64,000 nt of DNA from Pholiota molesta (taxonomy: Eukaryota > Basidiomycota > Agaricomycetes > Agaricales > Strophariaceae), in assembly GCA_014925825.1 (NCBI GenBank), contig JACGCK010000087.1, positions 1-64,000 on the forward strand. The letters are read 5' to 3'. The first letter of the stretch is position 1; each line of letters begins with the position of its first letter. The translations under genes were made by a program, and so were the position numbers. Below the pieces are notes generated by a model that was not told the DNA's origin, did not search any database, and saw nothing but the letters and a program-made list of their open reading frames with translations. This document shows positions 1 to 8,385 of the stretch, in pieces.

Positions 1-2
1 AG

Positions 3-541
3 CTTCGCAAACTCAAGCAGGCTCCGGGATCGGCGTCTAATTATGCGTCGCGTTTCCGCGAGCTCTCTGGGAACTTGATCTGACGGATCAAACGGCGATT
101 CAGATGTTTTATGACGGTCTCAAGGACAATGTCAAGGACGCTCTGGCTGTTGCTTTACTCACCGATGTTCCTTCGGAACTCGATGATTATGTTAAGCTTG
201 TCATTAATATTGACAACAAGCTTCATCGTCGCAACCTTGAACGCCAGAATGGATCTTCTAAGGCCCCTAAGCCTTATTTCCCTCAGCTTCCTAATGATTC
301 TCGTCCTTCCACCAACGCTCCTGCGGCTTCGTCGTCGAACAACGATGTTGTCCCAATGGAGGTTGACGCGATTAAGCGTGGACCTATCACTCCGAGCGAA
401 CGCGAGCGTCGTCGCAAGGAAGGTTTATGTTTTTATTGCGGTCAAGGCAAACACACCGTCCATGACTGTCCCAATATGTCTGACGTTGCCAAGCGTAAAT
501 ATACGCAAAAGTCCAAAGCTTCTCCTTCGGGAAAAGCTTGA
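3..541 (+). pseudogene. gag (C-terminal part), frameshifted
   Basis: Capsid/nucleocapsid protein of the retrotransposon, incomplete at the window edge. Bases 3-74 read in one frame and then run into a stop. From base 77 another frame continues to the stop at 539-541, so one base is missing around 75-76. The C-terminal part holds a CCHC zinc knuckle (C-x2-C-x4-H-x4-C, about 429-471) preceded by a basic, Ser/Pro-rich linker, as expected of a nucleocapsid that packages element RNA. Confidence 0.85.
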
Positions 542-548
542 CCGGTAG

Positions 549-3500
549 CCCATCTTCACCAGTCCCAGGGCTACCGGATACAGATGTAGGACTCATCTCT
601 CACCTTCGGAGCCCATCCACCACGTCCAGCTCAATAATGGACAGTGGATTGCCTTCTCGTCTATTCCGTCTCCTTCTTATATTTTTGCCTCGCTTCGTGA
701 TTCGACTTCTCCTGATCATTTCTTTATCAATATTACTCTAAATTTCCCAAATCGAAAATCTATCTCTACTTATGCTCTTATTGACTGCGGCGCTTCCGCG
801 TCTTGTATTTCGGAAGTCTTTTGTAATCGACATTCACTTCCTCGTCGATCAAAAGATGTACCGATTCCTATTCTCGCTGTGGACAATCGTCCTATAGCTT
901 CCGGTCTTGTAACCCAAGACGTTTTGACTCAACTTTCCATGGACCGACATTCAGAGAATATCTCCTTGAGTGTTGTTTCCGTGGCTTTTCCCATAATTCT
1001 GGGTCTCGATTGGCTTAAACGCCATAATCCAGACATCGACTGGAATAATCCAGATCTTACTCTTTCATGTTGTGGGCTTTCACGCTCACCTGTCTACGTT
1101 CCTGCGAGAGGCTCCGGTCTTGATCGCCTACCTCCTCGGAATACTCTTCACGAGTGTTCAATTACCACCGCCGGATTAGGCCTCGGTCTACATCGCGGTT
1201 CCTTGACTTCTCGTTCTCCACGTTCAAAGCCGTCCCCTGCGACGTCTCCTTTCGAACATGATTCCGAAATATCTCTTTCGCCTTCGCCTACGTATCTCTC
1301 GTATCTCACGAAGTGGACCGGCTTCGGTCGCTCTTCTTTTGAGAATCCTTTGCCTTCTCGTAAACCTGATATCTCCATTTCGAATCCTCATCGCTTTGCT
1401 AAATATTCTAAAAATTCTCCTGTTACTGCTCTTCGTTTTGTGCCTACGAATTCTCCCGCCTACGTCGCTGCGACTTCTTCTCTCGCAGATGACATTTCCG
1501 AATCCAAAGACCCTCTTCCGTCTACAGATTCTTCTCCATTTGTTCCTGGAAAATATATGGCTTGGGCCAACACCGTTTTCTCCTCGACTAAGGTCGATAA
1601 CCTTCCTCCTCATCGTCCTTACGATTGCGCTATCGACATTGAGGAGGGGAAGGATCCTCCTTTTGGTCCTATGTATCGACTCACCCAGGATGAGCAAAAG
1701 GCGCTCTCCGAATACGTGGATGAACACGTCAAGAAAGGGTTCATCCGCCGTTCGACGTCTTCAGCGGCCTCTCCCATCCTCTTCACCAAACGTAAAACGG
1801 GCGATCTCCGTCTTTGCGTGGACTATCGTGGTCTCAACGCCATCACAAAGAAAAACAGGTATCCTCTCCCCCATATTGATGATCTTCTCGACCGCACTCG
1901 CGGATGCAAACTCTTCACGGTCCTCGACCTGAAGAATGCTTTTAATCTTATTCGTATTCGCGCTGGCGACGAGTGGAAAACTGCTTTCCGGACCTCTCTA
2001 GGTCTTTATGAGTACCTCGTCATGCCATTTGGGTTGACCAATGCCCCCGCGACCTTTCAAGCTTTCATTCAGGACACGTTACGTGACTATGTCGGCGTGT
2101 TCTGCGTCGTTTACCTTGACGATATTCTTATCTTTTCTCGCACCCAAGACGAGCATGACGCTCAAGTCAAGCTCGTCCTCGACCGTCTTCGTGACGCACA
2201 GCTCTTTGCTAACGCAAAGAAATGTGAGTTCGATAAAACAGAGGTCGAGTATCTCGGGTATCTTCTCGGTGCTGACGGCATCAAGATGAACCCAAAGAAA
2301 CTTTCCACCATTGCTGAGTGGCCGGCTCCTCATGCCACTCGCGATATTCAATCATTTTTGGGCTTTACCAATTTTTATCGTCGTTTTATTCCTCATTATG
2401 CTTCAATCGCCCTCCCATTAAATTCTCTCACACATAAAAACGCGACTTTCTCTTATTCTGATCTTGCGCATGACGCGTTTGAAAAGCTCAAGCGCGCTTT
2501 CACTTCTTATCCCGTTCTCCATCACTTTGATCCCTCTAGACCTGCTACTCTCGCCACAGACGCATCTGATTTTGCTCTGTCTGGCATCCTTCAACAACCC
2601 GACGATGATGGCCAACTTCATCCCGTCGCGTACCATTCTCGCAAGTTCTCCCCTTCCGAAATTAACTACGAAGTTCATGACAAGGAACTTCTCGCTATCG
2701 TGGATTCCTTCCGCGACATGCGACCGTGGTTAATGGGAACTTCGCACCCCATCTCGGTCATTTGTGACCACAAAAATCTTGAGTATTTTATGTCTTCTCA
2801 TGTTCTTAATCGCCGTCAAGCTCGGTGGTCTATGTTTCTTTCCGAGTTCGATTTTCGACTCGATTGGGCTCCTGGTTCCAAGAACGTCGCTGACGCTTCG
2901 TCGCGACGTCCAGACTATTTCCCTAAAAAGGGAGATGACGTCTTGGAGTACCAAAAGAAAGCATTAATTTCTCCTATTCACACCGAACGTATTTTTCCCG
3001 CTGATGCTACAGATTATATTGCGGCGATCAATGCCATTTCTTTTTCTCCTCCTGTCAACGCTCTCACCACTCTCGCCATTGACAATTCGGAACTTCTCGA
3101 ACGTTTTAAAACCGCGTTTCGTGAAGATACCGAGTGGCGTGAGGCGGTTCTCAGAGGCGATTCCGACTTTACCTTCCAGGACGATATGGTCTTTCACAAG
3201 GGCCGTGTCTACGTTCCCAAGTCTCTACGCGCCGAGATTTTGTTCTCGCGTCATGACTGCGTTCTTGGTGGTCATCCCGGCCGGACCAACACGGTACAGA
3301 GAGTCCTTCGTGACTACTCCTGGCCCGGGATCTACACCTACGTGCGTCGTTACGTCTCGGCGTGCGATACGTGCTGTCGTACCAAGATACCACGTCATAA
3401 ACCCTATGGCCTTCTCCAACCTCTCGACATTCCCAACCGTCCTTGGAAATCGCTATCAATGGACTTCATCGTCAAGCTTCCGAAGTCCCATGGGTATGAT

Positions 3501-4883
3501 TCAATTTTTGTCATTTGTGATCGTTTAACTCGCGCTGCACATTTCATTCCGTGCAACGAGTCTATGACTGCTTTCGACCTTGCGTGGATCTTCATCGACC
3601 GCATTTTTCGCTACCACGGTCTTCCTGATTCTATTATTTCTGACCGTGGTGCTCTCTTTGTTTCGAATTTTTGGAAAGAACTAACAAAGCGTCTCGACAT
3701 TGAGTCACGAACTTCTACAGCTTTCCACCCGCGCTCAGATGGTCTCACGGAACGTACCAACCAGACTCTTGAGACCTATCTGCGCGCGTACTCGTCTTAC
3801 CAGCAAGACGACTGGGTTGACTACCTTCCTCTCGCCGAGTTTGTATTCAACAACAGCGATAACGCTTCCACCAAACAATCTCCTTTCTTCGCCAACTACG
3901 GTTTCCATCCCACTTTCTCTCCCAAACTCTCCGAAAACGTATCAGTCCCAGCCGCCTCCGATCTCACTGAACGCCTAGACGTCATTCACCAAGAACTTCG
4001 TGCCGAACTCACGTATTCGCAAGAAAAACAACAAAAATATTTCAACGAACATGCTCTCTCCTCCCCTCACTACCAACCCGACCAACTAGTCTGGCTCCTA
4101 CGTCGTAACATCCGTACCACCCGTCCCTCTCTCAAGCTTGATCACCGCCGCCTTGGACCTTATCCAATTGTTCGAGAAGTCGGCAAGCAATCCTATCTTC
4201 TTCGTCTTCCCTCCTATCTCTCTCGTCTCCACCCCGTCTTCCACACCTCTCTCCTCGAACCCTATAATGACCCCTCCGAATTCCATTCCCATTCCGATCC
4301 CGAGCCTTTCTCTATTTCCGACCCCGCCTTATCCATTTCTAACATCCTCGACTCTCGTAAAACCGGCCATCGTTACGAATACCTCGTACATTGGTTCAGC
4401 TTACCCGACGCCGAAAACTCCTGGGTTCCCCTCTCCGACATTCCTTCTTCTTCTAATGAACTTATAGAAAAATTCCACCGTCGTCACCCTCGTGCACCAC
4501 GGCCTCATCCTTTAATTCTTCAACAACAATTTCCCTTCGATACTAATATTTCTGATCCCTCACAGCCTCCGTCGTCCGTCGCTCCCGTGCCCGCTCCGCC
4601 GTCCCCGTCCTCCGTCCATGCCCCATCCGCTCCATTGCCCCACAATGTCCCTGGTCCCTCGGTTCCCACACGGTCTCTGTTACCCCAACGGTCACTTTCT
4701 GCTGAACGGTCACTCGTAGATAGTAATCTTGGTGTGTCTTCTGCTTCTGTATTTCATCCTATTCGTCCTATTTCTCCCCCATTATTTTCACAAAATCTTC
4801 GTTCTAATTACGTTCCTCCCACTTCCACTACTTTACTTTCTGGTCGTGTTTCCAAACCTCCCACTCGTTACACTCCCTCGTAA
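549..4883 (+). CDS. pol polyprotein: protease-RT-RNaseH-integrase-chromodomain
   Basis: Open from 549 to the stop at 4883; the first ATG is at 879, but the protease active site (DCGAS at 783) lies upstream of it, so translation must enter from gag. Reverse transcriptase: VDYRGLN near 1820 and catalytic YLDD near 2111. RNase H: TDAS near 2560. Integrase: an H-H-C-C zinc motif at about 3250-3385, the first catalytic Asp in SMDF near 3459, Asp in SDRG near 3641, Glu in GLTERTNQ near 3742. A chromodomain follows (VHWFS...ENSWVPL, about 4330-4480), then a low-complexity Pro/Ser tail. Chromodomains of this class steer integration to particular chromatin. No stop interrupts pol itself, but the broken gag-pol junction makes function unlikely. 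Confidence 0.92.
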   Translation, partial: PIFTSPRATGYRCRTHLSPSEPIHHVQLNNGQWIAFSSIPSPSYIFASLRDSTSPDHFFINITLNFPNRKSISTYALIDCGASASCISEVFCNRHSLPRRSKDVPIPILAVDNRPIASGLVTQDVLTQLSMDRHSENISLSVVSVAFPIILGLDWLKRHNPDIDWNNPDLTLSCCGLSRSPVYVPARGSGLDRLPPRNTLHECSITTAGLGLGLHRGSLTSRSPRSKPSPATSPFEHDSEISLSPSPTYLSYLTKWTGFGRSSFENPLPSRKPDISISNPHRFAKYSKNSPVTALRFVPTNSPAYVAATSSLADDISESKDPLPSTDSSPFVPGKYMAWANTVFSSTKVDNLPPHRPYDCAIDIEEGKDPPFGPMYRLTQDEQKALSEYVDEHVKKGFIRRSTSSAASPILFTKRKTGDLRLCVDYRGLNAITKKNRYPLPHIDDLLDRTRGCKLFTVLDLKNAFNLIRIRAGDEWKTAFRTSLGLYEYLVMPFGLTNAPATFQAFIQDTLRDYVGVFCVVYLDDILIFSRTQDEHDAQVKLVLDRLRDAQLFANAKKCEFDKTEVEYLGYLLGADGIKMNPKKLSTIAEWPAPHATRDIQSFLGFTNFYRRFIPHYASIALPLNSLTHKNATFSYSDLAHDAFEKLKRAFTSYPVLHHFDPSRPATLATDASDFALSGILQQPDDDGQLHPVAYHSRKFSPSEINYEVHDKELLAIVDSFRDMRPWLMGTSHPISVICDHKNLEYFMSSHVLNRRQARWSMFLSEFDFRLDWAPGSKNVADASSRRPDYFPKKGDDVLEYQKKALISPIHTERIFPADATDYIAAINAISFSPPVNALTTLAIDNSELLERFKTAFREDTEWREAVLRGDSDFTFQDDMVFHKGRVYVPKSLRAEILFSRHDCVLGGHPGRTNTVQRVLRDYSWPGIYTYVRRYVSACDTCCRTKIPRHKPYGLLQPLDIPNRPWKSLSMDFIVKLPKSHGYDSIFVICDRLTRAAHFIPCNESMTAFDLAWIFIDRIFRYHGLPDSIISDRGALFVSNFWKELTKRLDIESRTSTAFHPRSDGLTERTNQTLETYLRAYSSYQQDDWVDYLPLAEFVFNNSDNASTKQSPFFANYGFHPTFSPKLSENVSVPAASDLTERLDVIHQELRAELTYSQEKQQKYFNEHALSSPHYQPDQLVWLLRRNIRTTRPSLKLDHRRLGPYPIVREVGKQSYLLRLPSYLSRLHPVFHTSLLEPYNDPSEFHSHSDPEPFSISDPALSISNILDSRKTGHRYEYLVHWFSLPDAENSWVPLSDIPSSSNELIEKFHRRHPRAPRPHPLILQQQFPFDTNISDPSQPPSSVAPVPAPPSPSSVHAPSAPLPHNVPGPSVPTRSLLPQRSLSAERSLVDSNLGVSSASVFHPIRPISPPLFSQNLRSNYVPPTSTTLLSGRVSKPPTRYTPS
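2924..2940 (+). promoter_or_regulatory. candidate central polypurine tract
   Basis: Seventeen bases in pol, between RNase H and integrase, match the 3' polypurine tract at 4881-4897 at 16 of 17 positions. In reverse transcription a PPT primes plus-strand DNA, and central copies are known in lentiviruses and Ty1. Here the same bases also encode the residues PKKGDD, so conservation for protein alone is possible. Confidence 0.4.
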
Positions 4884-4895
4884 AAAGGGAGATGA
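4882..4895 (+). promoter_or_regulatory. 3' polypurine tract
   Basis: Purine-rich tract (AAAAAGGGAGATGA) overlapping the pol stop codon and directly abutting the right LTR, the position where plus-strand synthesis is primed. Confidence 0.75.
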
Positions 4896-5038
4896 TGTTA
4901 TGATCAAGTCCGTAGTTAGTCATGTGTTTTGTCTCACCTAGCTTACTTAGTCCGTACGTAGCTCACTTGTACGTCTCGTCGAAACAACGCGCATCCTTAC
5001 TCGTTATTCACGTCCTCGCCAAGTCCCTGACCGTAACA
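4896..5038 (+). repeat. right LTR, 143 bp
   Basis: The tract begins TGTTA directly after the polypurine tract and ends TAACA, a perfect 5-bp terminal inverted repeat with the canonical TG...CA ends. At 143 bp it is short for the class. The end is supported independently because the NTH1 coding region begins 17 bp further on. The next five bases (AGCGA, 5039-5043) would be the target-site duplication; the partner copy lies outside the window. Confidence 0.75.
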
Positions 5039-5055
5039 AGCGAGGGCAGACGTGA

Positions 5056-6515
5056 TTATGAGAGAGGAACGACCATCCTTTCTTCTTCCTCTTCGAGCAT
5101 GATCTCCACTTTCGCAGGCGATTCCTGCGAGTCTTGAGTCGAAATAAACGCAATGGCCTTTCGGTTCTTGGAAGTCACGGCACGGGCACTAGGGCATAGG
5201 CCTTTACTGGGCAACTGGCAGGCGTCACATCTAGGACCCGGGGGAAGACAGATGACCTATTCGGACGTCAGTTACATTATCTGGGCGAAGAATGAATTCG
5301 TCAAACGCACCTGTCCGAACCCGACCATCATGTGGTTTATGTCCCTCCAAAGCTCTTTCGGGAGCCAAGATTGTAAGTTCAGACTAGAATTAAAAAGAAA
5401 GCTGGGATGAGGATACGCGATTCGACAGGTAAAACACGTCTTACCGGGTGTCCTCTGGTGTCTTTGTTGGAGGTTTATGCCATCCTAAGAGGTTTGTGAT
5501 TCTATGCACATGAACGTCAACGCCGATGCCGGCAGTTCTATGAGAAATCAATTAAGAATCAACAGGTTCTCCGCTACCTCAACCTCTGCAAACTCACATA
5601 TTCCAAGCTATTTCAAGAGTCAAGAAGGCCATTTTCGGGCCAACTCCTTTCAAGGAACATAGCTCGTCCACTGTTTTAGGCACATCTGAGTTGAACTCGT
5701 CGCGCAGTCTGATCGCTGCCATCTTGATATATCTGAACGCAAATTAGGACGCAATTTGGTACCAAGGAAATCAGGCACATACTGGGCTTTCTTGTTGAAA
5801 AATCCCACCTTGCAGATAGCATTCAAGATGACTGAATCGTCGGCCGCGATGACGCCGGCGATGGAGATGCTCCCACCGAGCGCTTCTCTGAGCTTGACGG
5901 TCGCCGCGTGCATGACTTCGTCCCTGGTTTGCGAAGAGAGCATGAGGGCGACGAGAGTGGCAAATCTACGATTCTGCCCAGTATTAAATCAGATATTTCA
6001 TGGGATGCACTGGCTGAACGACATACCTCGGGGATTGTTTCTTCCAATTGGGCTCGTTGACAGCCCATGGTGTCGACGGGTGCCACGAAGCTCGCCCGCA
6101 TCTGCGTGATTACGTCGTAGGTTTCTCGCCAGTTATGAGGTGGTGGATGTGGAGTTTTCGGCAACTGCGGGACTGGCTTCGCTTTCTTCGGCGACTTCAC
6201 AGCACGCTTGCTAGGAGTCGCTGAGCCAGAGGGAAACGCCGTATCCGCTTTGGCCTTTCGAGGCGTTCGCGTCTGCTTTTTCTTCTTTGGACTTGGGGTC
6301 GACGTAGGATTGTATTCGAGGTCCTCCAAGTCGAGCAGACTCTCGTCTGCATCCAGCTCTGTTTTGGGCTCTGTTTTCACCCGTTTCGAGCGACGCGGCG
6401 ATGGTTCTTCTGGGTCTGCGATTTCGAGCAGCGTCACTTGTGGGTTGAACGCACTGGCGTGTGTGGTCAACTTAGTCGCCCCGAGTGAGGAGGCTGCGCG
6501 TTTTTTCGCAGACAT
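5056..6515 (-). CDS. NTH1: endonuclease III homologue (DNA N-glycosylase/AP lyase)
   Basis: Removes oxidised pyrimidines and nicks abasic sites in nuclear and mitochondrial base-excision repair. Six exons read as 6515-6027, 5973-5783, 5732-5598, 5537-5445, 5383-5311 and 5256-5056, giving 393 residues with all phases matching. The first ~130 residues are basic with nuclear-localisation-like runs. The glycosylase fold starts near residue 133. The helix-hairpin-helix LKGVGPKMA carries catalytic Lys260, and GVDVHVHR carries catalytic Asp279. Four cysteines for a 4Fe-4S cluster are at 330, 337, 340 and 348. The last spacing is seven residues; the bacterial and human pattern has five. The start is the first ATG of an open frame and keeps the basic leader. 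The stop lies 17 bp from the retrotransposon LTR, and the two units are tail-to-tail. Confidence 0.93.
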
Positions 6516-6852
6516 TGCAAAGTTCCGAATGAAGAGAGTAGCCGTTTGTATTTAGAGAACGAACAAGGGAGAGGGTATGTGGTGGCGACAACGCAAGAGA
6601 ACGCAAGTCCAACTTACATACATAGGGTCGACGCTGCTAAATTAGTCACTCCGTCGGGCCGGATCCTCATTGGTTTTTAGCAACTCTTCCAAGGCTCTTC
6701 ATGATCAATCGAAATTTTTGACAGAAAATCAACCACTGCTGAGTAAAATAAGTTGGATATAAATGATTACTCTCTTGAGCTCAACCCATCTACAGGTCTT
6801 CGTTATTGACATGCAATACGGCAACAACTGATATACGGTGGACCCAGACAGC

Positions 6853-8245
6853 TCAGCAGAAACCCACTAACTTCCTCACTTGCTCCATCGTCCTCTTCGA
6901 CCTCTCCTTCGCCTTTTCCGCGCCTTCCTTCGCCACCGCAGCAAGGTACGCATGGTCCTGCCTGAGCCTCTCAAACTCACCGCGCGGGCCCTTGAGCATG
7001 TTCTCAACAGCATCAGCGACATCCGCCTTCAGCTCCGCATGCCCCTTGCCCGCATATCGCCCAGCGACGTGCTCCGCCTCCTCGCCGGTGCACGCAGACA
7101 AGATGGACAGCAAGTTCGCTGCGCCGGGGCGGTTGACGGGGTCGTATGTCACGCCTTGTATGGAGTCGGTGACGGCGCCTTTGAATTTGGAGCGCACTTC
7201 CGAGGTGGAGTCGGTGAGGAGGATGCGGGAAGCGACGTTTGGGGCGGATTTTGACATCTTGGCGGTGGGGTCTTTGAGGGATAGGACGCGTCTACATGGG
7301 GCTGTTTCGGTGTTAGTAGGTTTAAAACGCGGTTCGTGGGAGAAGAGCTCACTGATTAGCTGCATAGGGATCGGGAAGAAGCGTTTCTTGGCGGAGAATT
7401 TTCGGTTGAAGGAATCTGCAAGCTCTCGAGTAAGCTCGAGATGCTGAGTTTGGTCTTCTCCGACTGGTACATGTGTTGCTCTGTGAACGTATTAGTTGGA
7501 AGTCATATCCTGAGAGAGATTCGCCGGTACCTGTACGCAAGAATATCTGCTGCTTGCAGGATTGGGTACGTGAATAGTCCTGCATGAAGCATGGATTCGT
7601 CGACTTCCGATTCATCGTTGGCGTTCCTTTTGGTAGCTATCTTGGACTGGAAAGTGATATTCGGTCAGAACGCGTCAGAGGTCCTATAGAGTATGTGGCG
7701 CACCTTCCAAGTGGTCATTCGCCGTAGTTTTTGAACCGGAGTGATACAGCTTAGTATCCACGAAAGTTCAGTATGACATTGGTTCTGAAAATAGATTAGT
7801 AAACAAAGAGATGGATGAATTTAAAGAGACGTACATCTTCCTGGAAAAAGACAACAGCTTTCTTTGGGTCGATACCGAATGCGAGCAGCGTTGCCAGCAT
7901 GTCTTTTCGTGATTGCGAAAGCTGCTTGGGATCTTGAGGCATGGTTATGGCGTGCCACCCAACGATACTGAAGATAACATCATCCGTCGGACGTGCTTCG
8001 TTTTGCAATTTCACCCAGTTCGACAGTGCTCCTAGATAATTGCCAAGCTTAGGCTCACTAAAAACGACAATATTCTGATATTCGACGGGTCGACTTACAT
8101 GTAAGATGCCCGTAGGCTGTATTCCAGAGAAAATCGTCCGGCCCCTTTCTATCTTGGTCTCGCTATGAGCAGCTGTGCCTGTAGCGTAGCGCCGTGCGTG
8201 TCTTGCCAGACATGTTAAAGCAGACGAGAGCCTGGTGGTGTGCAT
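6853..8245 (-). CDS. MSW1: mitochondrial tryptophanyl-tRNA synthetase
   Basis: Charges mitochondrial tRNA-Trp. Six exons (8245-8099, 8047-7835, 7784-7704, 7646-7531, 7480-7353, 7301-6853) give 377 residues in continuous phase. The class I signature GIQPTG...HLGNYLGA lies at residues ~41-56, split by intron 1 right after the His. The second signature, KMSKS, is at 243-247. The length fits organellar/bacterial TrpRS, and the Arg-rich, acid-poor leader (MHTTRL...) fits a mitochondrial presequence. An in-frame ATG lies farther upstream, but I chose 8245 because the presequence starts there. It diverges from MAK10 across 140 bp, so a shared promoter is likely. Confidence 0.93.
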
Positions 8246-8385
8246 AAAGAATGGCGATGCACAGCCACATCCGTTTTTAGGACGAGCCATCCCGCGACTC
8301 CGCGTCGTTGTGCCCAGAATGTAATATGTTTTATCCCCGACCACCACAGTGCAAACGCCCACACCCGGTCTGACAAGGGCCCAGG
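8246..8385. promoter_or_regulatory. bidirectional promoter, MSW1/MAK10
   Basis: Only 140 bp separate the start codons of the divergent MSW1 and MAK10 genes. Both promoters and both 5' leaders must fit in this interval or overlap the coding regions. No TATA box is obvious, as is common for housekeeping gene pairs. Confidence 0.6.

Larger units (their letters stand above)
1..5038 (+). mobile_element. Ty3/gypsy chromovirus, 3' portion, decayed
   Basis: The window opens inside gag of a long-terminal-repeat retrotransposon. Order seen: gag end with a CCHC zinc knuckle, aspartic protease, reverse transcriptase, RNase H, integrase, chromodomain, polypurine tract, right LTR. RT before integrase plus a C-terminal chromodomain is the Ty3/gypsy chromovirus plan. 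The copy looks dead. Gag shifts frame near 75, the gag frame stops at 539-541, and the pol frame is closed by a stop at 546-548 before opening at 549. Such fungal elements often carry gag-pol as one frame or with one programmed shift, so the closely spaced stops suggest decay. The left LTR and primer-binding site lie outside the window, so LTR divergence and the target-site duplication cannot be read. Confidence 0.93.

Noticed and set aside
5153..5290. Idea that the right LTR extends to about 5290
   Set aside because: NTH1 coding sequence with Fe-S cysteines occupies 5056-5256, and a TGTTA...TAACA pair closes the LTR at 5038.
5153..5410. Open frame on the plus strand overlapping the NTH1 3' exons
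   Set aside because: It is antisense to NTH1 exons 5 and 6, which carry the Fe-S cysteines; no family features of its own.
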